Below, one piece after another: positions 33,867 through 46,172 of a stretch of DNA of 64,000 nt (its first letter is position 1; every line of letters begins with the position of its first letter). Source of the stretch: Marinobacter guineae (lineage in GTDB: Bacteria > Pseudomonadota > Gammaproteobacteria > Pseudomonadales > Oleiphilaceae); contig NZ_KZ319339.1 in NCBI RefSeq assembly GCF_002744735.1, positions 1,612,001-1,676,000 on the forward strand. Reading direction: 5' to 3'. Under the pieces are notes generated by a model. That model saw only the letters and a program-made list of their open reading frames with translations. It ran no database searches and was not told the origin of the DNA. A program made the translations under genes and the position numbers.

Positions 33867-34891
33867 GTCTTTTCGGATCTCACCCGGACTGGCTCTCTCA
33901 TACCCTCGACCATGCCGGTGTGGATCTTCCCGAAATCAAGACCCATCTCCCGGATGGCACCCGCGTCAGCCGCAAGGCCGTTGGGGTGCTGGACATTGTT
34001 CCTCCGGCTAGCCGTGCCAATCCGAACGCCGAGGCAATCATTGTTTCGGCAGGAGTGCATGGCAACGAAACCGCGCCGATTGAAGTACTGAACGGGCTGG
34101 TCATCGAGTTACTTGAAGGTGCGTGGGAATTGTCCTGCCCTGTGCTGCTGGTTCTGGGCAATCCGCCGGCGATGGTGGCCGGGGACCGGTTCATGGAAGT
34201 GAACCTGAACCGGCTGTTCCACGGAGCCCATGGGCGATCAGAGTACGCCGGCCTTGCAGAAGCACAGCGGGCGCAGTTTCTGGAAGAGGCCTGCCGGCAG
34301 TTTGCCATGGCGAATCCACAGGCTTTGCGCCATTACGATCTGCACACAGCGATCCGGCCTTCGCATAGGGAGCGGTTTGCGCTCTATCCGTTTGTCGAGG
34401 GGCGGCAGGTTCCAGTCAGTGAACGGGATTTTCTGCTGGAGGCAGAAGTGGAAACCCTGTTGTTGCAGCATAAAGCCGGCACGACGTTTTCGTCATTTTC
34501 CTCGTCGCTGCTGAAGGCCGAGAGTTTTACCGTGGAGCTGGGTAAGGTAAAGCCCTTTGGCCAGAATGATCTTCGGCGTTTCGACGGCATCCGGGATGCC
34601 TTGCGACGCAGGTTCCGGGGGCAACCCGCGCCGTCACGAAAACCGCCGTTCGACCACCTCACGGTGTTTGAGGTGGTGCATGAAATCCTCAACACCGGAA
34701 AGAATTTCCGGTTTCACATTCCGGATGACGTCGCCAACTTCACGGAATACCAACCCGGCACCTTAATCTGGGAAGATGACGAAACCAGCTACCGGGTCGG
34801 GCATTCGCCGGAGGCGATTGTGTTCCCCAACCCGGAGGTTCCTGTGGGCCAGAGGGTTGGCCTGATGATCCGTGAAGGCGGGGTCAGGTGA
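33863..34891 (+). CDS. astE: Succinylglutamate desuccinylase AstE
   Basis: A 342-residue zinc enzyme for the last step of the arginine succinyltransferase pathway (succinylglutamate to succinate and glutamate). Zinc ligands His66 and Glu69 (AGVHGNETAPIE) and His161 (YDLHTAIRPS) and the catalytic Glu225 (FTVELGKVKPFG) are in place. The GTG start at 33863 overlaps the permease stop by four bases. It is detached from the other ast genes, which lie 5 kb downstream on the other strand. Confidence 0.93.
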   Translation: MSLFGSHPDWLSHTLDHAGVDLPEIKTHLPDGTRVSRKAVGVLDIVPPASRANPNAEAIIVSAGVHGNETAPIEVLNGLVIELLEGAWELSCPVLLVLGNPPAMVAGDRFMEVNLNRLFHGAHGRSEYAGLAEAQRAQFLEEACRQFAMANPQALRHYDLHTAIRPSHRERFALYPFVEGRQVPVSERDFLLEAEVETLLLQHKAGTTFSSFSSSLLKAESFTVELGKVKPFGQNDLRRFDGIRDALRRRFRGQPAPSRKPPFDHLTVFEVVHEILNTGKNFRFHIPDDVANFTEYQPGTLIWEDDETSYRVGHSPEAIVFPNPEVPVGQRVGLMIREGGVR

Positions 34892-34907
34892 AATTTTCAT
34901 CTGACCC
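34881..34907. repeat. Palindromic hairpin, GGGTCAGATGAAATT family
   Basis: GGGTCAGGTGAAA pairs with TTTCATCTGACCC (one G-T pair). It overlaps the last codons and stop of astE and lies between two convergent genes, astE and the RND pump. Same core as the hairpins at 21818 and 56955. Confidence 0.75.
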
Positions 34908-34916
34908 ATTTTGACT

Positions 34917-37900
34917 TCACGCCGGGGCGTTTTCAGGTTCCGGAACGCTGACCCTGATCAGCTGGGTGCAGACTGCCGGTATCACCAGCAAGGTCAGCAT
35001 CGTGGAAGCCAGCAGGCCTGAGATAATGGCCCAGGCCATCGGCGGCCACAGCGTGGAACTGGAGAACGCCAGAGGCAGCAGGCCGGCCACGGTGGTTGCC
35101 GTCGTCAACAGGATCGGCCGGGTACGCTGCTCAACCGCAATGCGCACGGCCTCCCGGATTTGCTTTCCTTTATCAAGCTCCCTGTCCATCACATCCAGCA
35201 GTACGATGGCGTTGTTCACCACGATACCCACCAGGGCAATCACGCCCAGCAGGGACTGGAAGCCGAAAGGCGAACCGGACAACACCAGCCCCGGAAAGAT
35301 GCCGACGGTAGCCAGCGGTACAGTCAGTAATATGATCCCTACCCGGCGGAACGAATTGAACTGCAGCAGCAGGAAAAACAGCAGTAGCAGCATGCCGATG
35401 GGTGCGGCTGTCAAAAGGGCGTTGTTGGCCTCGCCGGAGCCTTCGGCATCGCCGCCCATTTCCATGCGGGTGCCCGGCGGCAGGGGCGTTTTTTCAAGTG
35501 TGGCATAAAGTCCTTCGAGGGCCTGGCTGAAGCTGTAACCGGCTTCCAGGTTGGCGGTTACTGTGTTCATTCGCACGCCATCCCGCAGGTAACGGACCGC
35601 CGGCTCCCAGGTGGTTTCCACGCTGGCAACTGCCACCAGGGGCACGGCATCGCCACGGTTGTTGTAGATATTGACGGACAGCAGACGCGACAGGGAAAGC
35701 GAGGTGCCTTCACGGGATCTGAGTACCAGAGGTATCGGGTCATCTTCCTGCCTGTACTGCTCGGCAACGATGCCGAAACTCTGACCATACAGGCTGCGAG
35801 CCACATCGGCCCGGGTCAGTCCGTATCGGGCCGCGGTGGCATCGTCGACATTGATCGCAATGCTCGGCACTCCGATGTCCAGATCATGCCGGACATCAAC
35901 AGTTCCCTCGACTCGCCGCAAAATGCTGAATATCTGTTCCACAGCCCGGATCCGGGTGCCTTCGCTGGCATGATAGACGCGAACAACCACCGGCGCAGCC
36001 CGGGGTGGCCCCTGCCCGAGAATACCCACGGTTACATCCAGCCCGGGCATCTGTTCGTTCACATGGGCGCGAATCCAGCGAATCATCTCCGTGGTGTCTT
36101 CCAGGGTGGGCGTGGTCACCACCAGCCGGGCCCGGTTAGGAGCCTGTGGCGCCCGCTGGAGATTGTAATAGAAAGCTGGCCCGGTGTAGCCCACGAACCG
36201 GTGCACTTCCAGGGCATCGGGCCGGGTGCGAATGGCCTGCTCAAGGTTCGCCGTTGCTTCGGCCGTGCGGGACTGATCAGTGCCCTCCGGCAGATAGACT
36301 TCAACAATGACTCGAGGCCGGTCAGCATTCGGGAAAAACTGCTGGGCCATAAACGGTGTCATGGCCAGGCTGATCCCGACCAGAATAGCGCCGGCAGCGA
36401 TAAGACGGCCGGGATACCGGGACACCAGGCCACCCAGGAACCGGGCCAGGCCGATCAGTCGATCCTCTCCGCCATTACGTCTGGGCTTCAGGAACTTCGC
36501 TGCCAACAGGGGAACCGCGGAGATGGCCAGCAGGTAGCTGACCGACAGGGTCAGCATGATCATCACCGGCACGCCCCGGGTAAAATCGGCCGCGCCCCCC
36601 TTGGACAGCAACAGGGGCGCAAACGCCGCCAGGGTGGTCCCGGTGGAGGCCCCCAGTGGCCCGGCCAGTTCACTCACCGCGGTACGCAGGGCATCAAGGC
36701 GGCGCATTCCTTCATCCAGGTGGCCCTGGATGTTTTCCACAATCACAATGGCGTTGTCGATCAGGATGCCGAGGGATATCACCATACCGATCACGGCAAT
36801 CTGATGCAGAACCCCGCCGCCGAGGTCATAGAGCCCGACACTGATCAACGCGACCATGGGCAGGATGGAAGCGACCAGCAGCCCCATGCGGATACCCATG
36901 CCGGTGAACACCACCGCAACGATGATCAGTACGGAGAGCACCAGACTCCAGGCCAGGTCATCCAAGCGCTCTTCCACCTTGTCTGGCTGAAAAAACATTT
37001 CCCGGATATCATAAGGCTCGAAATCCCCGCGAATCCGCTCCAATCGTTCCCGCACCCGCTCTCCGAACCGGATCGCGTCTGTGGTGCCCTCTTCCATGAT
37101 GATGGAAACCAGCACCACCCGCTCGCCGTCATACCAGGTTTCCGGCTGCCGGGGCTCCGCCGGTCCTCGCCAGACCTGCGCCGCGGCCGCAAGTGGTACT
37201 TGCGAACCATCGGGCAACTCAATGGGCGTGGCACGGATGGCATCGATATCGGCAAATTCGCTGTTGGGAAGCACCGACAACCGCCGACCATTCACCACCA
37301 CGAAGCCGCCGGGAATGGTCTGGTTGCGCATAGCCAGGGTATCCATCACCCGGGCCGGGGAAATCCCCAGCCGAAACAGGGCGGCATCATCCAGCGCCAG
37401 GGTTATCTGCTCGTCGGCATCGCCTTCCAGCTCAATTCGGGACACCCCGGGAATATCCGACAGGTTCTGCTTCAGCCGTTCGGCCACGCCCGACAGTTCG
37501 GTAACCGAGGGGGAGCCGCTCACGGCCATGACAATAGCGGGAATATCGATCAGGCGGTCATCGAGCACCATCCTGCCCACATCGTCAGGAAAATCCTGCC
37601 TTGCCCTCTCCATGGCCTGGCGCACACGGTCCCAGGCGGGGTCCGTGTCGTAGATCGCGTCGTTCAATCGCAGCCGGACAATGGCGACGCCAGTTCGAGC
37701 CGTTGCCTGGGAGAAATCCACCTCCTCCACCTGCCGGAGTTCGTCCACCAGGGGCTGCAACACAAGCCGCTCCACGGCATCGGCACTGGCGCCCGGATAA
37801 TTAATGCTGATCAGCCCTGCGCGGTAGGGAAACGATGGGTCTTCCTGGCGTGGCATGGTGCTGTAGGCCGCGATGCCCAGAAGGCAGAGCATGGTAACGA

Positions 37901-37943
37901 CCATGCCAAGCAGTCGCTGGCAGTTCAGAAGCCGGCGGGTCAT
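34917..37943 (-). CDS. RND-family efflux transporter permease
   Basis: A 1008-residue proton-driven pump of the AcrB/MMPL superfamily (HAE1-type layout): N-terminal helix, large periplasmic porter domain with the SINYPGASADAVERLVLQPL start, helices 2-6 with the relay motif LGILIDNAIVIVENIQGHLD, and a second repeat (FLLLQFNSFRRVGIILLTVP). It has a single Asp in the helix-4 relay, as in several related subfamilies. Start ATG overlaps the adaptor stop by one base. Substrate unknown; no outer-membrane channel gene is adjacent. Confidence 0.93.
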   Translation of the reverse strand: MTRRLLNCQRLLGMVVTMLCLLGIAAYSTMPRQEDPSFPYRAGLISINYPGASADAVERLVLQPLVDELRQVEEVDFSQATARTGVAIVRLRLNDAIYDTDPAWDRVRQAMERARQDFPDDVGRMVLDDRLIDIPAIVMAVSGSPSVTELSGVAERLKQNLSDIPGVSRIELEGDADEQITLALDDAALFRLGISPARVMDTLAMRNQTIPGGFVVVNGRRLSVLPNSEFADIDAIRATPIELPDGSQVPLAAAAQVWRGPAEPRQPETWYDGERVVLVSIIMEEGTTDAIRFGERVRERLERIRGDFEPYDIREMFFQPDKVEERLDDLAWSLVLSVLIIVAVVFTGMGIRMGLLVASILPMVALISVGLYDLGGGVLHQIAVIGMVISLGILIDNAIVIVENIQGHLDEGMRRLDALRTAVSELAGPLGASTGTTLAAFAPLLLSKGGAADFTRGVPVMIMLTLSVSYLLAISAVPLLAAKFLKPRRNGGEDRLIGLARFLGGLVSRYPGRLIAAGAILVGISLAMTPFMAQQFFPNADRPRVIVEVYLPEGTDQSRTAEATANLEQAIRTRPDALEVHRFVGYTGPAFYYNLQRAPQAPNRARLVVTTPTLEDTTEMIRWIRAHVNEQMPGLDVTVGILGQGPPRAAPVVVRVYHASEGTRIRAVEQIFSILRRVEGTVDVRHDLDIGVPSIAINVDDATAARYGLTRADVARSLYGQSFGIVAEQYRQEDDPIPLVLRSREGTSLSLSRLLSVNIYNNRGDAVPLVAVASVETTWEPAVRYLRDGVRMNTVTANLEAGYSFSQALEGLYATLEKTPLPPGTRMEMGGDAEGSGEANNALLTAAPIGMLLLLFFLLLQFNSFRRVGIILLTVPLATVGIFPGLVLSGSPFGFQSLLGVIALVGIVVNNAIVLLDVMDRELDKGKQIREAVRIAVEQRTRPILLTTATTVAGLLPLAFSSSTLWPPMAWAIISGLLASTMLTLLVIPAVCTQLIRVSVPEPENAPA

Positions 37944-39022
37944 CAGCGTACCCCCACAGCATCACCGTCTGCCAGACGGGTCATGCCGGCATAAACCACC
38001 TGGTCACCGGGCGCCAGGTCGCCGGATTTGACCACAACCCGTTCACCTACAATCCGATCCACGTCCATGGAAACCCGGCGGGCAACATTCCCACGCACCC
38101 GAAAAACGCTGGTGCCATCGGCATTCCTGATCACAGAAAGCAGCGGAACGGTGAGTGCCGATTCGTTTACCGGCGTAATGCCCACCTCTACCGCTTCCCC
38201 CGGTTCCAGGGTGTTGACCGGCAGGCTGACCAGTACCGGGTGCAACTCTCCGCGAATGGCGCCTGCCTGGGCAATCTCTACCACGGAACCGGATTGTGGA
38301 GGCAGGCTCCGGTCCTGCACCGACCAGACGAGCAGGGTCTGCTCCAGTTGCACGTGGTCCAGCAGAAAAGCGGGCATTCGCACTTCCACTTCCCGGCCTT
38401 CCGGCGAAGACAGGCGCATTACCGGCTGGCCTGCGGCCACAAATTCGTCCTGTTCCACCAGCAGTGCTTCCACACGCCCGGAAAAAGGCGCCCGCAAGGT
38501 ACTTTCTTCGAGCATTTGCGTGGCCTCGGCCAGGGAGGCCCGGGCGGTGGCGACACTGGCGTTCAGGGAATCGCGCCGGGCGGCAAGCTGTTCCAGGGTC
38601 TGTTCGGAAACCACGCCACGTTCATGCAGCTGGCTGGAACGTTCCCACTCACGCTTCGCCTGTTCGTAGCGGGTTGTCAGCTCCTCCAGTCGGGCTTTGG
38701 CGGAATCCCGCGCTGGTTCCAGGGCAGGGTTGTAAACCCGGGCCAGAACCTCACCAGCCTGCACCTTCCGGCCCAACTCCACCGCCCTCTCCTTCAGGGT
38801 GCCGCTGACCTGAAAGGTCAGAGTTGCACGCTGGGTGGCGCGGACAATACCGGAAAACCTGAGGGGCATATCCCGGCTTTCACCACCGGTAACTTCCGAC
38901 ACTCGCACGGACACGGCCTGGTGCTCAGGCTCCGATGACATGTCACTGACTTTGCAGCCAGAGAGGAGTAGTGACAAGAACGCGAGGAAAACAGTGGCAA
39001 CGGGCATACGAAGTGGCGTCAT
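37943..39022 (-). CDS. RND efflux periplasmic adaptor (membrane fusion protein), lipoprotein
   Basis: A 359-residue MFP with lipoprotein signal (LLLSGCKVSD). Order: barrel-sandwich strand (QRATLTFQVSGTLKERAV), coiled-coil hairpin (KARLEELTTRYEQAKREWER and SLNASVATARASLAEATQML), second half of the lipoyl-like domain (LRAPFSGRVEALLVEQDEFV), then beta-barrel. It links the RND pump to an outer-membrane channel encoded elsewhere. Confidence 0.93.
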   Translation of the reverse strand: MTPLRMPVATVFLAFLSLLLSGCKVSDMSSEPEHQAVSVRVSEVTGGESRDMPLRFSGIVRATQRATLTFQVSGTLKERAVELGRKVQAGEVLARVYNPALEPARDSAKARLEELTTRYEQAKREWERSSQLHERGVVSEQTLEQLAARRDSLNASVATARASLAEATQMLEESTLRAPFSGRVEALLVEQDEFVAAGQPVMRLSSPEGREVEVRMPAFLLDHVQLEQTLLVWSVQDRSLPPQSGSVVEIAQAGAIRGELHPVLVSLPVNTLEPGEAVEVGITPVNESALTVPLLSVIRNADGTSVFRVRGNVARRVSMDVDRIVGERVVVKSGDLAPGDQVVYAGMTRLADGDAVGVR

Positions 39023-39093
39023 GATTCATCCTTTCATCCATGCTTATGTTGTTGGCGGGGGCCAGTCCATGGGGATTCCCGATGGCTTTTGTG

Positions 39094-39123
39094 GACATAA
39101 TGTCATTTTTTGACATTATGTCA
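39094..39123. promoter_or_regulatory. Tandem TetR operators
   Basis: Two near-identical palindromes, GACATAATGTC (39094-39104) and TGACATTATGTCA (39111-39123), lie between the divergent efflux operon and tetR. The pair spans the likely promoter region of both. Confidence 0.75.
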
Positions 39124-39188
39124 ATAATCGGGTTTGATCCAGTTTCAGGTATCATGTATTAGCCGTTGCAACCTAACCGGAAGATTGA

Positions 39189-39824
39189 ATGAGCGAACCT
39201 CTGAAAACCCGCCGGGAGCGGGAAAAACAGGCCCGTTACGACACTATTCTGGACGCCGCCGAACTGGTGTTTTCAGAAAAGGGTTACGACCGCACCTCCA
39301 TGGATGACATTGCCCGCACTGCCAGTCTTAGCCGGGCTCTGCTGTATGTGTATTTCAAGGATAAGGCGGCGATACAGCGGGGCATCATGCTCAGAGCCGG
39401 CCACAGCCTGTTCCGGCGGTTTGAGGAGGCGCGGCAAACCGCAGACACCGGCCTGGCCCAGATCCGGGCTATGGGAGAATCCTACTACCGCTTCTATCTG
39501 GATGAACCGGATTACTTCTCTGCGCTCACCAAGGCATCCACAGCCATGGCCGAGGCCGACGAAAACCAGGCCACGGAAATGCTGTGCTCCAAGTCAGACC
39601 TGATGGAGCTGATGGTGGGGGCGATTGAACAGGGGCTTCAGGACGGCACTATGAACCGGGAGCGGATTGCCGATCCGGTACAAACTGCCCTGTATCTGCG
39701 AGGCGCGCTCCATGGCGTGATTCTGTTGTGCCAGTCAGAGATGGGCGAAGGCAACACGGAGTTTCCGGCCCAGCAACTGATCCGGCACACCATGGACATG
39801 CTGACTTCATCGATTTCAGCCTAG
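39189..39824 (+). CDS. TetR family repressor of the adjacent RND operon
   Basis: A 211-residue regulator. The N-terminal HTH is clear (ILDAAELVFSEKGYDRTSMD, then DIARTASLSRALLYVYFKDK); the C-terminal helical domain binds an unknown ligand. Divergent from the pump genes over two palindromes, so it most likely represses them and itself. Confidence 0.9.
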   Translation: MSEPLKTRREREKQARYDTILDAAELVFSEKGYDRTSMDDIARTASLSRALLYVYFKDKAAIQRGIMLRAGHSLFRRFEEARQTADTGLAQIRAMGESYYRFYLDEPDYFSALTKASTAMAEADENQATEMLCSKSDLMELMVGAIEQGLQDGTMNRERIADPVQTALYLRGALHGVILLCQSEMGEGNTEFPAQQLIRHTMDMLTSSISA

Positions 39825-39846
39825 GGCTCCCGGCGGGACAACAGCA

Positions 39847-41187
39847 CTAAAGCTGGAAATCGTAGATTGAGCCCAGCCCCAGAATACCGGTGAGTTCGTC
39901 CAGGGCTTTGCGGACTTCCGCCAGTAGCATGGGATCTGCCAGATCATCCTGGCTCAGCTCATCCCGATAATGGGCCTCCACCCAGGTGGTCAGGCGCTCG
40001 TAGAGTGCATCGGTGAGAATCACGCCCCGGTGCATGGCCTTGAGCTCGTCATCATCCAGAACTACCCGCAACCGCAGGCAAGCCGGGCCACCACCATTGC
40101 GCATGGACTGCTTGACGTCGAACACTTCCACCGACGTGATCGGCCCACCGGATTTCACCAGGTCATCCAGATACCGGCTCACCGAAGCCACTTCCCTGCA
40201 CTCACCAGGCACCGCAAGCAGCATACCGTCAGGCGTGTTCAGTAACTGGCTATTGAACAGGTAAGAGGCCACCGCATCTTCAACAGGCACCTCGGCACTA
40301 CTGACCCGGACGGCTTCAAGTTCTGCGCTGCTCAGACGCTCACGGATATCCGCCAGCACCCGGTCTTCGTTCAGGAACGCCATCTCGTGATAGAACAGGG
40401 TGTTGCCATTGCCCACGGCGATGACATCGTTGTGGAAAACGCCGGCATCGATTGCATCCGGGTTTTGCTGGGCAAACACCACATGCTGATCCTGCAGGCC
40501 ATGCAGTCTTGCAATCGCCTCCGAGGCCTCCAAAGTCTGCCGTGCCGGGTATTTTTTCGGGGCCGGTGCCTGCTCGTTAAAGGCAATCTGGCCGTAGACA
40601 AACAGCTCCACGCCGGGCTCCCCATAACCGGCACACAACCGGGTGTGGTTGGCAGCGCCCTCATCACCAAAATGACTGACCGAGGGCAGTGCCGGGTGAT
40701 GGGCAAAATAGCTCTCATCGGCAAAGATCGCTTTCAGGGAACGGCCGGTTACCTTGTGCTCAATGGAGCGATGAAACTTGGCGCTCAGGTTGGCCGGGGT
40801 GAAATGCACCCGGTGGTCTGTGGTATCGGCACTGGGCGAAACCGTGGCGGCATTGGCTGTCCACATGGACGATGCGGAGGACACCGCCGCCAGGATGGAC
40901 GGGCTGGCTTTCGCAGCCTGCTCCAGTACCCGGGCATCCGGGTCCTCAAAGCCCAGAGCCCGGAGCGTTGGAATGTGCGGACGCTCATGGGGCGGCAGAA
41001 TACCCTGCACATAGCCCCGGTCCGCCAGCCGCTTCATCTTCGCCAGCCCCTGCAAGGCGGCCTCTTTCGGGTTGGACGCCGAGCGCACATTGGACTTGGA
41101 CGCCACGTTCCCCCAGGACAGCCCGGCGTAATTGTGGGTGGGGCCAACCAGGCCATCGAAGTTTGCTTCTACCGCGTGTTTCGCCAT
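39847..41187 (-). CDS. astB: N-succinylarginine dihydrolase AstB
   Basis: A 446-residue pathway enzyme converting succinylarginine to succinylornithine, CO2 and ammonia. Family marks are [20 protein letters not shown] near the N-terminus, the active-site region [12 protein letters not shown] and the C-terminal [17 protein letters not shown] with its catalytic Cys. Last gene of the leftward ast operon. Confidence 0.96.
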   Translation of the reverse strand: MAKHAVEANFDGLVGPTHNYAGLSWGNVASKSNVRSASNPKEAALQGLAKMKRLADRGYVQGILPPHERPHIPTLRALGFEDPDARVLEQAAKASPSILAAVSSASSMWTANAATVSPSADTTDHRVHFTPANLSAKFHRSIEHKVTGRSLKAIFADESYFAHHPALPSVSHFGDEGAANHTRLCAGYGEPGVELFVYGQIAFNEQAPAPKKYPARQTLEASEAIARLHGLQDQHVVFAQQNPDAIDAGVFHNDVIAVGNGNTLFYHEMAFLNEDRVLADIRERLSSAELEAVRVSSAEVPVEDAVASYLFNSQLLNTPDGMLLAVPGECREVASVSRYLDDLVKSGGPITSVEVFDVKQSMRNGGGPACLRLRVVLDDDELKAMHRGVILTDALYERLTTWVEAHYRDELSQDDLADPMLLAEVRKALDELTGILGLGSIYDFQL

Positions 41188-41201
41188 GGCAGTCGGTTCC
41201 G

Positions 41202-43765
<2,564 letters not shown>

Positions 43766-43829
43766 GGTGTCGCCTCTCTGTTTTCCCGGTTTGACTGAAT
43801 ACCTGCCCGGCTCCCTGTTCGAATCACGG

Positions 43830-44849
43830 TCATAACGGCGCAATCCTTACCCGGTCACCCGCGGTCTTGTTCAGCACCTTCCAGGTGTTGACCGGCACCT
43901 TGAGCGTGTCTTCCAGAGTTTCCGAAACCGGTGTCAGGGTGCATCGGAACTGGTCCCGCTCCCCTGCCGCAATCAGGCAGGTTTCCCCGAGGTCACGGTT
44001 GGCGGCGTGCAGGGATTTCGGGTGGCTGGTCACCAGGGTTCTGAGGCTGTCAGTACGGGCTTCCAGTACCGGCCCGGCGTCAAAAATATCCAGGTAACAA
44101 CCTGGCTGGAATCCCTCCCGCTGGAGCAACTCGAAATTGGGCACGGTCATGGGGTGCGGCTGCCCCAGCGCTTCCTGGGCTGCCTCACTCAACAGGGTGA
44201 CGTAGATCGGGTTGGGCGGCATCAGTTCGGCGATGAAGGTTTTACTCAACTGGCCGGAATACTGGTCCGCCGTTTCAAAATCCATATCGAAGAAATGCCG
44301 ACCCAGGCTGTCCCAGAACGGCACGCTGCCGCTGTCCAGTTGCACACCCTGGATTTCCACAGTCACGCGCTGGGTAAACCATTCCCGGTGATCGGCGATG
44401 AACAGAATCCGGGCTCTCGACAGCAGCTCGAACGCATCGCTTTCCCGGAGTTCGGGCCGGATGGAGAACGAACACAGCAAGGTGTTATCGGTGAGTGAAT
44501 GGGAGGGATACAACACCTCTACCCGCCTTGATACGCCCAGCTCATGGGAAGCGTGGATCAGGGCATCGCGCCTATAGTTATAGAAAGGCTGGCCATTGCC
44601 GGCACGGGCATCGATACCGGCAGTGCCGACGATCTCACCCGTTCCGGTGTTTTCCAGCACAAAAAGGAACCTCGGCGGGTCATCCTCTGTACTGATTTTT
44701 CCAGCGAAAGACGCCAGCGAATGCTCTATCTTGTATGCGAGGGCATCGCTTTGCTTGGGCAGGGTGGAGGAAAGGCGGGCACTCTGGGTGCCCGCGATGG
44801 CAAGAATCTGGTCCAGATCATCCGGCTGCGCCGGACGTACCAGCCACAT
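43830..44849 (-). CDS. aruF: Arginine N-succinyltransferase, alpha-type subunit (AruF-like)
   Basis: A 339-residue AstA paralogue: MWLVRPAQPDDLDQILAIAG, SLTDNTLLCSFSIRPELRES, FIAELMPPNPIYVTLL and GCYLDIFDAGPVLEAR. More divergent than its partner, as AruF is from AruG. It lies between astC and the beta-type subunit. Confidence 0.9.
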   Translation of the reverse strand: MWLVRPAQPDDLDQILAIAGTQSARLSSTLPKQSDALAYKIEHSLASFAGKISTEDDPPRFLFVLENTGTGEIVGTAGIDARAGNGQPFYNYRRDALIHASHELGVSRRVEVLYPSHSLTDNTLLCSFSIRPELRESDAFELLSRARILFIADHREWFTQRVTVEIQGVQLDSGSVPFWDSLGRHFFDMDFETADQYSGQLSKTFIAELMPPNPIYVTLLSEAAQEALGQPHPMTVPNFELLQREGFQPGCYLDIFDAGPVLEARTDSLRTLVTSHPKSLHAANRDLGETCLIAAGERDQFRCTLTPVSETLEDTLKVPVNTWKVLNKTAGDRVRIAPL

Positions 44850-44858
44850 AGGAACTCC

Positions 44859-46073
44859 TTAGGCCGTCAGCTTTTTAACCGCCGCTTCGAAACGCTCGAG
44901 GGCTTCATCGATATCCGGCTCGGGAATGATCAGGGAAGGCGCCAGACGAATCACATTAGCGCCAGCAATCAGAACCATCACGCCCTCATCGAGGCCGGCA
45001 TTGAGGAAATCCTTGGCCTTGCCCTGCCATTGCTCGGTGAGCACACAGCCAAGCAATAAGCCGGCTCCGCGAACTTCGCTGAACACGCCATAGCGCTCAC
45101 CAATATCCATCATGCCCTTGCGGAGCTTGTCGGAGCGCGACTTCACACCCTTGAGAATCTCCGGCTGGCTGACGGTATCCACCACCTTCTGGCCAACGGC
45201 GCAGGCCAGGGCGTTACCACCATAGGTGCTGCCGTGGGTTCCGACTACGAGACTGGCTGCAACCTTTGCGGTTGTCAGCATCGCCGCTATCGGGAAACCA
45301 CCGCCCAGACCCTTGGCACTGGAGAGAATATCCGGCACCACATTGTACATCTGGTACGCGTAGAGATGGCCGGTTCTTCCAACGCCGGACTGCACCTCGT
45401 CGAACACCAGCAGGGCGTCATTGTCGTCACACAGCTGGCGCAGACCTTCAAGGAACGCCTGATCGCCCGGCATAACACCGCCCTCACCCTGAATAGGCTC
45501 TACCACCACGGCGCAGGTCTTGCCTTTTGAAATCAGCTTTTTCACCGATTCCAGATCGTTGAAATCAGCGTGGTGAATACCACCCGGAGCCGGCTCAAAA
45601 CCTTCCAGATATTTGGACTGGCCACCGACACTGACGGTAAACAAGGTGCGCCCGTGGAAGGAATTCCTGAATGAAATGATTTCATTCTTTTCGGGGCCGT
45701 AATGCTCCCATGCATACCGCCGTGCCAGCTTGAACGCCGCTTCATTGGCCTCGGCACCGGAGTTGGCAAAGAACACCCGCTCGGCAAAGGTAAGATCACA
45801 CAGGGTTTTCGCCAGACGCAACGCCGGCTCATTGGTCATCACGTTGGACAGATGCCAGATTTTCTCGGCCTGATCGTGCAACGCTCCTACAAGTCCCGGA
45901 TGGCAGTGCCCGAGACAGGTCACCGCAATACCACCCTGGAGATCAATAAACTCGCGGCCTTCCTGATCCCAGATCCGGGAGCCCTCGCCTCGCACCGGGA
46001 TTATCGAACCGGGGGCGTAGTTGGGCACCATGACTTCATCGAACAGTTCGCGGCTGACGGGTTCTTTATTCAT
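44859..46073 (-). CDS. astC: Succinylornithine/acetylornithine transaminase AstC (AruC)
   Basis: A 404-residue class III aminotransferase. [20 protein letters not shown] binds the cofactor phosphate, [16 protein letters not shown] carries the Asp that pairs with the pyridine nitrogen, and [14 protein letters not shown] contains the PLP Lys. First gene of the leftward ast operon (astC-aruF-aruG-astD-astB); the regulator is not in the window. Confidence 0.94.
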   Translation of the reverse strand: MNKEPVSRELFDEVMVPNYAPGSIIPVRGEGSRIWDQEGREFIDLQGGIAVTCLGHCHPGLVGALHDQAEKIWHLSNVMTNEPALRLAKTLCDLTFAERVFFANSGAEANEAAFKLARRYAWEHYGPEKNEIISFRNSFHGRTLFTVSVGGQSKYLEGFEPAPGGIHHADFNDLESVKKLISKGKTCAVVVEPIQGEGGVMPGDQAFLEGLRQLCDDNDALLVFDEVQSGVGRTGHLYAYQMYNVVPDILSSAKGLGGGFPIAAMLTTAKVAASLVVGTHGSTYGGNALACAVGQKVVDTVSQPEILKGVKSRSDKLRKGMMDIGERYGVFSEVRGAGLLLGCVLTEQWQGKAKDFLNAGLDEGVMVLIAGANVIRLAPSLIIPEPDIDEALERFEAAVKKLTA

Positions 46074-46172
46074 AGATCTCTCTCGGGAAAGCGGCTAAAC
46101 ATTTAAAAATAGTAGAGTTACCGAACCGGGCAAGTACGTAGGTATGCGGACTCTAACACCATAATACGCCAC